A stretch of DNA of 64,000 nt, from positions 62,001-126,000 of the forward strand of contig CAJUTU010000005.1 in assembly GCA_910589385.1 (NCBI GenBank). The letters are read 5' to 3'. Each line of letters begins with the position of its first letter. The first letter of the stretch is position 1. A program made the position numbers and the translations under genes. The notes under the pieces were generated by a model, which worked only from the letters and a program-made list of their open reading frames with translations, was not told the DNA's origin and did no database searches. Origin of the DNA: an uncultured Lachnospiraceae bacterium (GTDB lineage: Bacteria > Bacillota > Clostridia > Lachnospirales > Lachnospiraceae). Below, one piece after another: positions 27,576-37,715 of the stretch.

Positions 27576-28943
27576 ATGAATAGTAATGAATTATTTCTAC
27601 TTCTTACATTGTTACATATCGTAATCTGGATCATGATATATCGCATGGGGAAAAAAGGAACAGACTGTTTTGATTCTTTTTATTTAGTTAGTGGATTGTA
27701 TATTTTAATTTTTGTTTGTGCGCCATATATCTGGATACAACGTGGACAGACATCATATCAGGGTGTTGAGGTAATGGAGTATTTGCCGGTGGCTACTCTT
27801 GTCTTCAATATTTCTTACTTGATGTATGCGATAGCTAGCGTAGATAATAAAAAAGTTTATATTGCTCAAAAAAAAATAGGATTTGATTACGAAAATGTCA
27901 AATTTCTGGAATTTGTAGAAAGTGATTATATAAAAAATTATATCAAGAGATATGCATGGATTGTATTTGGAGTAAGTATGATATTAGCTTTATGTTATTA
28001 TCGGATGACAGGGAGAGGATTAAGGTTTATGCTTACTCTCGGCCAAGGCGGCGAGATGGGGACAAGAAATTCAGGCTATGGGTTGTATTTTTTGATGCAA
28101 TTTATTCGCAGTGCAATTCCAGGAATTATTCTAATTATAGGTTATCAGAAGAAAAAGCGTTGGCTTGTATATTTATGTGCATATATAATATGTGCTGTAT
28201 GTATGACTACAGGTTCCAGAAATCTGGCAATTTGTGTAGGGTTAGCCATTGTTGTCTACCAGTATAAATCAAAAGGGAAAAGACCGTCTCTATTTTTGAT
28301 TTTTGTGGCAGTCTTAACGTTGTATCTGTTTGTAGGTTTTATAGGTACATACCGACCTGTGATAAAGTCAGGTGAGAAGATTGATTTATCCGCAATGAGT
28401 ACATCATCTCTGTTTTCAGCATTTATGTATAACGTTGAAATATTTTTTCCGTTTTATACCTTGGTGGGCTACTTAAAGAAGGGGATGATTAAATTACATT
28501 GGGGATTGGGAGTAGTGTTTGTTGTAATTCAGTTTATTCCAAGAATCATATGGAACAGTAAACCTTCTATGCTGGGATTGACCGCTTTTGAAGCAATGTA
28601 TGGAGATAGTATGGGTGGTGCCGCATACCCCAATATGGGGGAATTTTTTTATGAATTTGGAATGGTAGGCATAATCGTAGGAATGTGGCTCTTTGGATAT
28701 TTTATGCGTCAGCTTATTCAAAAAACACAAAATATTGATAACCGTTTGGATATTGTAACCTATGCTATCGCATATGGATATATGATGCAGTTTGTTTGTC
28801 GTGGTCATTTTGCTTCTTGGGTATTAGATTTTGTATTTATGTTTGGTCCAATTATCCTGCTCAAAAAGATACTTAGATATAAATATCTAGCTTCTATTAA
28901 ATATGAAGAAAAAGAAATTTTATTAAAACGAAAGGAAATATGA
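27576..28943 (+). CDS. wzy: Polysaccharide repeat-unit polymerase (Wzy-like)
   Basis: A 455-aa polytopic protein with about 10-12 membrane helices and a large loop around MTGRGLRFMLTLGQGGEMGT, followed by MTTGSRNLAICVGLAIVVYQ, a pattern of O-antigen polymerases. It would join repeat units outside the membrane. ATG 27576 has AAAGGAG five bases before it. Family assignment rests on topology and position between transferases and the flippase. Confidence 0.75.
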   Translation: MNSNELFLLLTLLHIVIWIMIYRMGKKGTDCFDSFYLVSGLYILIFVCAPYIWIQRGQTSYQGVEVMEYLPVATLVFNISYLMYAIASVDNKKVYIAQKKIGFDYENVKFLEFVESDYIKNYIKRYAWIVFGVSMILALCYYRMTGRGLRFMLTLGQGGEMGTRNSGYGLYFLMQFIRSAIPGIILIIGYQKKKRWLVYLCAYIICAVCMTTGSRNLAICVGLAIVVYQYKSKGKRPSLFLIFVAVLTLYLFVGFIGTYRPVIKSGEKIDLSAMSTSSLFSAFMYNVEIFFPFYTLVGYLKKGMIKLHWGLGVVFVVIQFIPRIIWNSKPSMLGLTAFEAMYGDSMGGAAYPNMGEFFYEFGMVGIIVGMWLFGYFMRQLIQKTQNIDNRLDIVTYAIAYGYMMQFVCRGHFASWVLDFVFMFGPIILLKKILRYKYLASIKYEEKEILLKRKEI

Positions 28944-28986
28944 TGTTTTCACTTCATAGAAACATCTTACAAAGGATATTAAAATT

Positions 28987-30278
28987 ATGTACGATGGAAA
29001 AATATTAGTAGCACATCCCGGAAAACAGCATTCTTTTAGGGTTGCAACTGCATTGCAGCATCATAATATGCTTGAGGCATATGCAACGACTGTATATGAT
29101 AAGGATTCATCTGTACTTATGCGACTCAGTAAAATATTTATGAGAGGAGATTTACTACATAGTGCTAAAAAGCGTAAATGCCCAGATGTAGAAGATAAAA
29201 AAATAATTCAATTTGAAGAGTTTAGGGGTCTAATATTATTAGCTTTAATCAGAATTGATAAGGGGCAGAAGCTTCAAAAATGGTATAATAAATATGTATC
29301 ATGTAAATTCCAAAGAAAGCTTGCAAAATATATTATTAACCATAAAATCGAGGCTGTAATATCTTATGATTCAAATTCTGATTTTTTGTTTGAAATTTTG
29401 AGTAAGAAAGCACCAGATGTCGTAAGAATTATTGATAATGCAGCGCCATGTAGAAATTTTTTGTATAAAATTTACAACGAAAAAATGGAATCGGGGGGGG
29501 TTTTATAAGGCTGTACAAGACTCGGCGCTATCTTGTAGATAAAAAATGTGCTGATTCTTATGGAAAGGAAGCTCAAAATGCTGATATCCATATTGTAGCG
29601 TCGACGTTTTCAAAACAGGCATCAATGTACAATGGAATTGATGAAAAGCATATAATTGTGGCGCCTTATGGGGTAGACAAAAAGACATTTCATCTCATGG
29701 AAAAAGATTATCAATCTGGATTAAAAATTTTATTCGTGGGGGAACTTGATCAAAGAAAGGGTATTTATCAGATTTTGGAGGCCGCGAAGCAATTAAGTGG
29801 TTTAAATATTGAATTTAATTTAATCGGAACTGGAAGAGAAGTTTGTCCAGAATTATATAAGCCATATGAAAAATATGTGAATTTTCTGGGAAGGGTTTCT
29901 TTTGATAAAATCCCAGAAAAATATGGAATAAACCATATCTTTATTTTTCCATCAATGGGAGATGGTTTTGGACTTGTTATTCTGGAAGCATTATCCTCGG
30001 GTCTTCCTGTTATTGCAAGCAGGAATTGTTTAGGACCAGATATTATCCAGGATGGATATAATGGTTTTTTAGTAGATGCCGGAGAGACGGGGCAATTGGT
30101 TGATAAAATTAAATGGTTTTATGAACATATGGAGCAGCTTCCACAGTTTCAAGAAAATGCGATAGAATCTGTTAAGCAAATGACGTGGGAAAACTATGAG
30201 GATAATTTGGTACAACAATTATGTGAAAAGATAGAGATAGTACGAAAAGAAAAGTCCGAGCAAAGTGAAAAGGACTGA
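28987..30278 (+). CDS. Glycosyltransferase family 4, phase-variable, OFF (frameshift at G8)
   Basis: Starts MYDGKILVAHPGKQHSFRVA, a paralogue of the 26214 gene. The frame stops at 29508 right after the tract (29493-29500, ESGGVL). From the tract another frame continues FIRLYKTRRYLVDKKCADSY, then the donor domain (ILFVGELDQRKGIYQILEAA, FIFPSMGDGFGLVILEALSS) to 30278. Adding one G (G9) gives an uninterrupted 430-aa protein, SGGGFIRLY across the join. As sequenced it would yield a 173-aa N-terminal stub. Confidence 0.92.
29493..29500 (+). repeat. Poly-G tract (G8) in GT4 gene, out of frame
   Basis: Eight G; the gene is in frame with nine (or six) G. Confidence 0.95.
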
Positions 30279-30349
30279 TTATAGAAAGATGTGGGATACA
30301 ATGTAAATAAGGGAGTTAACAATCTTTTGAATGTGGAGGGGTTATTGTT

Positions 30350-31771
30350 GTGAGCAGAATTGTAAAAAACTATATTTATAATGTTGTGTATAATATTTTT
30401 GTGATTATAGTACCGGTTATCACAGCACCTTATTTGACGAGGGTTTTAGGAGCAACGCGCCTAGGAGTATATAGTTATGTGAATTCTGTAACATCAATAA
30501 TCTCCTCATTTATATTAGTAGGCTTGTCATCTTATGGAAGCCGCCAATTGGCATATGTAAGAGATGATAAAGAAAATCTTTCAAAAGTCTTCAGTAATCT
30601 AATGGGATTGCGTTTGTTTTTAGGGTTGATTGGCACAGCTTTTTATTTTGTGTATGCCGGGATGACGGATTATCAATATTATTTCGTGCTTTACTATATA
30701 TACTTTTTGGGAAATATCATTGACTGTACATGGTTATTTGTCAGTGTGGAGGATATGAAAGTTCCAACCTTGAAAAATATTATGGTTAAGGTGGCTGTGA
30801 CAGTAGGAATCTTTGTTTTTGTAAAGACAAAAGAGGATTTATGGAAATATGTGTTTCTTTTAGCGGCAGCAAATCTCTTTGGGATGATTGTTGCATATCC
30901 TCAGCTAAAAAAATATGTAAGATTAAAGTTATTTAGAATAAATTCTTTTTGGAGAAATTACAAAGGGGCAGTGATTTTGTTCCTGCCATCACTGGTATCT
31001 ACCATTTATTTGCAGATGGATAAAGTAATGATTGAGTGGCTTACCAAAACAACTAATCAAGTATCATTTTACGATCAGGCAGAAAAAATTGTAACAATTC
31101 CACTATCATTTATAACAGTCCTAAGTACTGTAATGATGCCTAGAATTGCAAATGAATTTGCTCACAGAAACTATAATAATATAGAAGGGCTGTTGGTTAA
31201 GGCTAGTAGAACTTCATTAATTTTAGCATATCCGCTTATGTTTGGAATTGCTGGAATAGCGAAAAGATTCATTCCATGGTATCTGGGGGAGGAATTTACA
31301 GCGACAGCCACGGCATTGATCCTTCTGGCTCCTATTGTTACCAGTAATACGCTGATTGGAATATCAGGGACGCAATTTTTTATTGCAACAGGTCAAACAA
31401 ATACTTTACTTTTGTCAAATAGTTCTGCAGCCATTATGAATGTAGTAGTTAATGCATTACTAATTCCAAGGTACGGATACGTTGGAGCCGCAGTAGCGAC
31501 TCTGTTATCTAATTATACTTTAGTGGTGATACAATATGCAGCATTGAACAGACAGATAGATATTCGAAAAATGTTTTATAAAACGTCCAGATATTTGCTT
31601 TCATCTTTGTTTATGTTTTTAGCAGTTCTTTTTATAGGATATATAGGAAATGCAACACCATTAACAACATTCATCCAGGTTATTGCAGGAGGGGCCATAT
31701 ATTTTGTGCTTCTTATCATGATGAAAGATGATTTGTTTATGGAACTGATTAGGCAAGTATTAAAAAAATAA
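30350..31771 (+). CDS. wzx: Polysaccharide flippase (Wzx-like, MATE/MVF superfamily)
   Basis: A 473-aa protein with about 12-14 membrane helices that flips the lipid-linked repeat unit. The N-terminus YNIFVIIVPVITAPYLTRVLGA and the inner MDKVMIEWLTKTTNQVSFYD are typical of Wzx/RfbX. GTG start with GGAGGGG upstream. It carries no G tract: export stays constant while decoration switches. Confidence 0.92.
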   Translation: MSRIVKNYIYNVVYNIFVIIVPVITAPYLTRVLGATRLGVYSYVNSVTSIISSFILVGLSSYGSRQLAYVRDDKENLSKVFSNLMGLRLFLGLIGTAFYFVYAGMTDYQYYFVLYYIYFLGNIIDCTWLFVSVEDMKVPTLKNIMVKVAVTVGIFVFVKTKEDLWKYVFLLAAANLFGMIVAYPQLKKYVRLKLFRINSFWRNYKGAVILFLPSLVSTIYLQMDKVMIEWLTKTTNQVSFYDQAEKIVTIPLSFITVLSTVMMPRIANEFAHRNYNNIEGLLVKASRTSLILAYPLMFGIAGIAKRFIPWYLGEEFTATATALILLAPIVTSNTLIGISGTQFFIATGQTNTLLLSNSSAAIMNVVVNALLIPRYGYVGAAVATLLSNYTLVVIQYAALNRQIDIRKMFYKTSRYLLSSLFMFLAVLFIGYIGNATPLTTFIQVIAGGAIYFVLLIMMKDDLFMELIRQVLKK

Positions 31772-31798
31772 AATTTGGAGTGGAAGGGAGAGTATACT

Positions 31799-32830
31799 GT
31801 GAATAATTTATTTATCATACATACACAATATAATTTATTGTTAGCCTGTGGTTTATGTATGAACGATTTCAAGGGGGATAAAAATGACTTAATTATATTT
31901 TGTGACTTCAATATGAGTGAGATTCATAGGAATTGTATGAAAAATACTTTTAGAAAAATACAATTTTTAAAAGGCATTTATCCTGATAGAACATGGAGAG
32001 CAGAGCAAAAACTAAATAAGATACGGTATAATAATAAAATTATTAAAAATTTTATATCATCTGAATATGAGAGAGTATTTATTGTTGATGATATGTGTAT
32101 AGAGGAAATGTATGCATTGAAGTGTGTTCACAAAAAAAATAAAGGTGTTAAGATGGCTTGGCTGGAGGATGGAGCAAACGCGTACTTTTCGAACTCTGCT
32201 ATTTCTGGTGTAATGGGGGCGACACCACTTAGACGTTTTATTAGGAAAATATTTTTTAGTACATTATTTGGACTTTGGAGATATTATGATTTGGGGTGTT
32301 GCATGGGGGCACATAAGTTATTGAAACAGGCATACCTTACTTTCCCAAGATTTGTCAGGGCAGAACTGTCGGATAAGGAATTAATAGAAATTAGTGATAA
32401 GGCTTTTAAATGTGGAATGCAGCAATTGTTTCATGGCGAGGCATACGCTTTTGAGGAGAATGGAATTATAATTGCTATGGACAAATTAGATGTTTATGGC
32501 AAGGATTTTGAAAAGGTGAGCAGCCTGATTTCAGATGAAGTGCTTCAGGCACATAATAGAGGGCAGAAAATATACTATAAATACCATCCGCGAGAAACAC
32601 AAGAAATGTTAGTGCTTCAGTCAGAAGTGGAATTAGACAGAAAAATTGCATTAGAAAGCTATTTAACAAATTCGAATACCAGAAATTTAACAATAATTGG
32701 AGTAAAAAGCACTTCACTTCAGACAGCAAAAAAAATGGGGTATGAGGCTGTATCTTTTATTCAAAGTGTAGAGCCTGAGAATAGGGCAGTGATAGATTTC
32801 TATAAGAAGATACATATTAAATGTGTATAA
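31799..32830 (+). CDS. Putative GT52/polysialyltransferase-like glycosyltransferase
   Basis: A 343-aa protein starting at GTG 31799 (VNNLFIIHTQYNLLLACGLC) with GAAGGGAGAG before it. The opening HTQYNLLLACGL...LIIFCDFN, a middle AWLEDGANAYF and the later YYKYHPRE resemble the GT52 / bacterial polysialyltransferase group, in which an HP motif binds the CMP-sugar phosphate. This fits the presence of CMP-ulosonic acid genes in the locus. The similarity is by eye only, so the donor is uncertain. Confidence 0.6.
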   Translation: MNNLFIIHTQYNLLLACGLCMNDFKGDKNDLIIFCDFNMSEIHRNCMKNTFRKIQFLKGIYPDRTWRAEQKLNKIRYNNKIIKNFISSEYERVFIVDDMCIEEMYALKCVHKKNKGVKMAWLEDGANAYFSNSAISGVMGATPLRRFIRKIFFSTLFGLWRYYDLGCCMGAHKLLKQAYLTFPRFVRAELSDKELIEISDKAFKCGMQQLFHGEAYAFEENGIIIAMDKLDVYGKDFEKVSSLISDEVLQAHNRGQKIYYKYHPRETQEMLVLQSEVELDRKIALESYLTNSNTRNLTIIGVKSTSLQTAKKMGYEAVSFIQSVEPENRAVIDFYKKIHIKCV

Positions 32831-32869
32831 TGTGATTGAATTAAGGGAAGGGGGAGGTGTAGTATTTAT

Positions 32870-33848
32870 ATGTCAAAACGAATTGAGGAAATTGACATTT
32901 TAAAAGGAATAGGTATCATTTTGGTAATAGTCGGTCATTTAGCCATTCCTTATGTATTCTTAAGAGTGATATTTGCATTTCATATGCCGGTATTTATTAT
33001 ATGTAGTGGTATAGTTTTTACTGAGAAAAAGTTAAAAAATAATATTTTACATATATTAAGAGCATATCTGATTACAGGGTTATTTGAGACAGTAATATTA
33101 GAGGGAGTAGAGACAAGGTCTTTATATGAATGTCGATTGGCATTGGTGTCTTTGATGGCGGGGGGGGGTATCACCGGATTATAGATTGAAGGCGGCGAGT
33201 GCATTATGGTTCTTGCCATGTTTGATTTGTATAGAAATTATTTTTGCTTTTGCAATCAAAATAACGAGAGAATCAAAAAAATATCTGGGGATTATTAGTA
33301 TTTTATTAGCAGCTTTAGGGGTGTTTTTATCAATATTTCGCTCAAAGATACCTATGGTTTGGAATATAGATATAGCGCTTATATTATTTCCTTTCTTTAC
33401 AATAGGAAATATGATAGGAAAGGACAGATTAATACTTGTAAAAGAAACACTTGATTTGAGTAAGAGGAAAGGCAGGATTTGCTTTGTAGTAGCTACATGC
33501 ATTGTTCTGTTTACCGCATTTATCAATGTAGAGCATATTAATATTTATCGGGCTTATTATGGTAGAAGTATTTTGCTTTACTATTTTACTGGTATAGCGG
33601 GGAGCGTATGTCTTTTTTGTTTATGTGGAATTATAAAGAAGAGTTCTGCGTTAATGAGTTTTTTGATTTCTACTGGGCGAAATACATTAATTCTTTTATG
33701 TACACATCAATACATTATTTTCTTCTGGGATGTATTAATTAGTTTGTGTAATGTTACCGACGTTTTACATAGGATATTGAGTATTATAATTCCTTTTTCT
33801 AATATTTTGATTCTTTTAATATATATCAATAGAAAAGTGAGGAAATAG
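32870..33848 (+). CDS. Membrane acyltransferase (family 3), phase-variable, OFF (frameshift at G9)
   Basis: N-terminus EEIDILKGIGIILVIVGHLA has the conserved His of the acyltransferase-3 (fucose-O-acetylase-like) family; FHMPVFIICSGI follows. The frame stops at 33184, just past the tract (33160-33168). The other frame continues VSPDYRLKAASALWFLPCLI and more helices to 33848. With eight G the whole reads as a 325-aa multi-pass protein. When ON it would O-acetylate the glycan. GGGGGAGGT site upstream of the ATG. Confidence 0.9.
33160..33168 (+). repeat. Poly-G tract (G9) in acyltransferase gene, out of frame
   Basis: Nine G; the gene is in frame with eight (or eleven) G. Confidence 0.95.
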
Positions 33849-34194
33849 ATGAATAAATTGTTTTTAGAAGATTATAAAAGGTTTACTACGGTTGAATATC
33901 CTTCCTTAGGTTGCATACTGAGGCTCATTAAAAATTATGAGTAACGTTTTCTTTATTTTTTGCGGAAATATCAAACGTCATCTTCGGGAGGGATATTACA
34001 GTATAATTGACCATTACAGAAAGCGATATGGATTTGAGATTACATGTAAAAATATTGTAGTGGGATTGAAATTGATTCATCCATGGGCGATTACTGTAAA
34101 TGCAAATGCAATCATTGGAAACAATGTTACTTTATTTAAAGGATGTGCGATTGGAGAAATTAGGGAGGGAGCAAAGAAAGGGAACTATCCATAA
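33849..34194 (+). pseudogene. Truncated, frameshifted serine-acetyltransferase-like gene
   Basis: Starts MNKLFLEDYKRFTTVEYPSL immediately after the preceding gene's stop, breaks near 33935, and continues in another frame to RKRYGFEITCKNIVVGLKLI, HPWAITVNANAIIGNN and VTLFKGCAIG: the beginning of a left-handed beta-helix acetyltransferase. It ends after GAKKGNYP, short of the family's usual length by about 70 residues. Not associated with a G tract; this looks like true decay. Confidence 0.75.
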
Positions 34195-34218
34195 GAGAAA
34201 GCGAGAGTAAGTGGAATT

Positions 34219-35264
34219 ATGAAAATCAATGATATATTTAAGCAGCCAAAAAATAATTTCGCAGCAGGCAATTTCTGGATAAATTTGAATTATTTATCAA
34301 AAGGGAATACAGACTGTTTAAAAGGAATATTTTCAATATTTGTTGTAATATGCCATATGCGGAGTAGGATTTTGATATTAAACGATACCTTATTAGGTGC
34401 ATTATGCACAGCAATGGGATATCTGTCCGTATCAGTATTTTTCTTTGTTTCAGGATATGGATTGATGTCATCTTACCAAAAAAAAGGTAAATTGTATATA
34501 GAGCGTTTTTGGAGAACAAGGATATGTCCTTTTTATATAGTAATATTGGTTATTGTTGCTATATATGCAGTATATGAGTTAATCATAGGTGAATATTTTA
34601 CAATATTTGATATAATAAAATCAATCACTTTTGGAAATGTGATCATAAAAAATGGATGGTATTTACAGGCCGCATTAATGTTGTATATTTTCTTTTGGAT
34701 TGTTTTTGATCTGTTTTCTCAATTTAAGGGGCAACTTCGAGCAATGCTATTATGCTGTATTGGTTATACTTTACTGTGTATTGCACTAAATATGGGGACA
34801 TATTGGTATGAATCAGTATTTTCTTTTTTGCTTGGTATCATATGGTGTGCTAATAAAGAAAAAATAGATGGAAAAATAAATCAGAAAAGAAATTATTTCA
34901 TTTGTTTGATATCATCTTTTGCATTGTTTAGTGTGACACTGATTATGGGGAATACTGGTTTATTAAAAATACAGGGATTAATATTAGCCTGTAAAATGAT
35001 TTCTGCAGTTAGTTTTGTTCTATTGGTTTTGTTTCTTATTATGAGGATGAATATTCAAAATATAGTGACACAGAAATTAGGAACTATATCGTTGGAGATT
35101 TATGTGATGCAGGGGATACCACTGACATTTTTCCGGGGGGGGCACAATGGTACATACAGAGTGATCTGCAATATGTGTTTGCAGTTACCGTCAGCACCTT
35201 ACTTTTGGCGATGCTTTTGCATCCCCTAGTTCAAATGATATATAAGAGATTTAAAAGTAATTAA
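34219..35264 (+). CDS. Membrane acyltransferase (family 3), phase-variable, OFF at its C-terminus (G8)
   Basis: A multi-pass acyltransferase-3 protein (GNTDCLKGIFSIFVVICHMR with the conserved His; VFFFVSGYGLMSSY). As sequenced it reads through the tract (35135-35142) into an aberrant tail ending PYFWRCFCIP at 35229. With nine G the frame continues AQWYIQSDLQYVFAVTVSTL and LLAMLLHPLVQ, a normal last membrane helix with a KRFKSN end, stop 35262-35264, total 348 aa. So a slip here changes the last roughly 40 residues rather than the whole protein. Confidence 0.88.
35135..35142 (+). repeat. Poly-G tract (G8) near 3' end of acyltransferase gene, out of frame
   Basis: Eight G; the gene is in frame with nine (or six) G, giving a proper final membrane helix. 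Confidence 0.93.
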
Positions 35265-35284
35265 TATTGGGAGTAGAATATAAA

Positions 35285-36376
35285 GTGAAGCGACAAAATG
35301 TAATATTAAACCAGAAAACTATACTTATAACAGGTGCAGCAGGATTTATTGGAGCTAATCTTGTTATGAAGCTGTTAAGAACTGTAGACTCTGTTCATAT
35401 AGTTGGTATTGATAATATGAATGGTTATTATGATGTGTCCATAAAAGAATATCGATTAGAGCAAATTAGGAAGTGTAAGGAAGAAAATTCTCATTCAAGT
35501 TGGACATTTATTAAAGGAAACATAGCCGACAGGGGCTTGGTCGATACTATATTTAAGGAATATAGGCCATCTATTGCCGTAAATCTGGCGGCTCAGGCTG
35601 GTGTACGTTATAGTATTACAAATCCAGATGTATATATAGAATCCAATCTCATTGGTTTTTATAATATTTTGGAAGCCTGTCGCTATTCTTATGACATGAG
35701 TGAGTACGGCATAGAACATCTGGTGTATGCGTCTTCTTCTTCCGTGTATGGTACAAATAAGAAAATTCCATTTTCTATTCAAGATAAGGTAGATACCCCG
35801 GTTTCATTGTATGCGGCTACAAAAAAGAGCAATGAACTGATGGCTCATGTCTATTCAAAGCTGTATGATATTCCAACTACCGGGCTTCGATTCTTTACAG
35901 TATATGGTCCGGCTGGCCGGCCGGACATGGCATATTTTGATTTTACAAATAAACTTCGTAATGGAGAGGTTATACGGATTTTTAATTATGGAAATTGCAA
36001 AAGAGATTTTACATATGTAGATGATATTGTAGAGGGGCTAATCCGTGTAATGCGAGCTGCACCTGAAAAAGGCGTTATGAAAGAGGCGGTTCCGGTGCCG
36101 CCTTATGCCGTATATAATATTGGCAATAATCATCCTGAAAATCTATTAGATTTTGTGGATATACTTCAGCAGGAATTGATCCGTGCTGATGTGCTGCCAA
36201 AAGGATATAATTTTGAAGAGCATAAAAAGTTAGTGCCAATGCAGCCTGGAGATGTACCGGTCACTTATGCAGATATTAGTACATTAGAAAAAGATTTTGG
36301 ATTTAAACCAAATACCAGCCTGAGAGAGGGGCTTCGCAAATTTGCAGAATGGTATCGCAGATTTTATATGGACTAG
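35285..36376 (+). CDS. UDP-glucuronate 4-epimerase-like SDR (CapI/LspL-like)
   Basis: A 363-aa NAD-dependent epimerase that would convert UDP-GlcA to UDP-GalA. Motifs: LITGAAGFIGANLV, NLAAQAGVRYSITNPDVYIE, SSSSVYGTN and the catalytic Tyr-Lys in SLYAATKKSNELMA, FFTVYGPAGRPDMAYF, and CKRDFTYVDDIVEG. Start choice is GTG 35285 or TTG 35267; neither has a close strong site. The UDP-GlcA-forming dehydrogenase lies immediately downstream. Confidence 0.92.
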   Translation: MKRQNVILNQKTILITGAAGFIGANLVMKLLRTVDSVHIVGIDNMNGYYDVSIKEYRLEQIRKCKEENSHSSWTFIKGNIADRGLVDTIFKEYRPSIAVNLAAQAGVRYSITNPDVYIESNLIGFYNILEACRYSYDMSEYGIEHLVYASSSSVYGTNKKIPFSIQDKVDTPVSLYAATKKSNELMAHVYSKLYDIPTTGLRFFTVYGPAGRPDMAYFDFTNKLRNGEVIRIFNYGNCKRDFTYVDDIVEGLIRVMRAAPEKGVMKEAVPVPPYAVYNIGNNHPENLLDFVDILQQELIRADVLPKGYNFEEHKKLVPMQPGDVPVTYADISTLEKDFGFKPNTSLREGLRKFAEWYRRFYMD

Positions 36377-36407
36377 ATTGAAAAAATATAGAGTTGGGAG
36401 TATAAAA

Positions 36408-37658
36408 ATGGTAAAAAAACAACAGTATAAGATTGCTGTGGCAGGAACGGGATATGTTGGGTTATCAATAGCCACACTTTTATCTCAGCACCATAGTGTT
36501 GCAGCAACAGATATTCTTCGGGAAAAGGTTGAGATGATCAATCAGAAAAAATCTCCAATACAGGATGATTATATTGAAAAATATTTGAGGGACAAAAAAC
36601 TGGATCTTACAGCTACCTTAGATGCAAAAGCAGCATATAAAGATGCTGATTTTGTAGTGATTGCGACACCGACAAATTATGATAGCAAAAGAAATTTTTT
36701 TGATACATCAGCGGTTGAAGCTGTGATAAAAATGGTGATCCAGTATAATCCAGAAGCGATTATGGTTATAAAGTCTACAATTCCGGTCGGCTTTACCGTG
36801 TCAGTACGAAAAAAATATAATTGTGATAATATTCTTTTTAGTCCAGAGTTTCTTCGAGAGTCGAAAGCGCTGTATGATAATCTATATCCATCCAGAATTA
36901 TTGTAGGCACAGATATTCAGAATGAACGGTTATTAGAAGCTGCAAATATTTTTGCGGACTTGTTGCATGAGGGGGCAATTAAAGAGAATATTGATACACT
37001 GATCATGGGTTCCACCGAAGCAGAAGCTGTGAAACTATTTGCAAATACATATTTGGCACTCAGAGTCTCCTATTTTAATGAGTTAGATACTTATGCGGAA
37101 ATGAAAGGGCTAAATACGCAACAGATTATTAGCGGTGTATGTCTTGATCCACGTATTGGTTCACACTATAATAATCCTTCTTTTGGGTATGGTGGCTATT
37201 GTTTGCCGAAAGATACAAAACAACTACTTGCCAATTATGCTGACGTTCCTCAGAATATGATTACAGCTATTGTGGAAAGTAATAGAACCAGAAAGGACTT
37301 TATTGCGGAGCGGGTATTGGAAATTGCAGGTGGATATGAAGCAAATGGTGAGTATGATATGGAACTCGAGAAGGAAGTTGTGGTCGGTGTATATCGTCTG
37401 ACAATGAAATCTAATTCAGATAATTTCCGGCAGAGCAGTATACAAGGTGTAGTAAAGCGTATAAAAGCGAAGGGCGCAACAGTTATTGTGTATGAGCCGA
37501 CATTGGAGGATGGAACTACATTTTTTGGCAGTAGAGTCGTGAACAATTTGGAAATGTTTAAACAATTATCCGAGGCAATTATTGCAAATAGATATGATAA
37601 ATGTTTGGATGATGTCAGGGAAAAGGTTTATACTCGTGATATTTATATGCGAGACTGA
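36408..37658 (+). CDS. ugd: UDP-glucose/GDP-mannose dehydrogenase family (UDP-glucose 6-dehydrogenase)
   Basis: A 416-aa NAD-dependent dehydrogenase that oxidises UDP-glucose to UDP-glucuronate. N-terminal VAGTGYVGLSIATLLSQHH; STIPVGFT; SPEFLRESKALYDNLYPSR; and the catalytic cysteine in NNPSFGYGGYCLPKDTKQL. ATG 36408 has GGGAG seven bases before it. It feeds the adjacent 4-epimerase, so the polymer likely holds a uronic acid. Confidence 0.95.
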   Translation: MVKKQQYKIAVAGTGYVGLSIATLLSQHHSVAATDILREKVEMINQKKSPIQDDYIEKYLRDKKLDLTATLDAKAAYKDADFVVIATPTNYDSKRNFFDTSAVEAVIKMVIQYNPEAIMVIKSTIPVGFTVSVRKKYNCDNILFSPEFLRESKALYDNLYPSRIIVGTDIQNERLLEAANIFADLLHEGAIKENIDTLIMGSTEAEAVKLFANTYLALRVSYFNELDTYAEMKGLNTQQIISGVCLDPRIGSHYNNPSFGYGGYCLPKDTKQLLANYADVPQNMITAIVESNRTRKDFIAERVLEIAGGYEANGEYDMELEKEVVVGVYRLTMKSNSDNFRQSSIQGVVKRIKAKGATVIVYEPTLEDGTTFFGSRVVNNLEMFKQLSEAIIANRYDKCLDDVREKVYTRDIYMRD

Positions 37659-37715
37659 AAAGTATAGATTTTAGGGATTTAAAGTAGCATCATATCACTA
37701 CGAGGGAGAATGAAA

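Noticed and set aside
22109..35264. The four frame breaks as sequencing errors
   Set aside because: Cannot be fully excluded without reads, but long G runs in AT-rich genes confined to one functional class are themselves unlikely by error, since an error changes length, not presence, of a tract.
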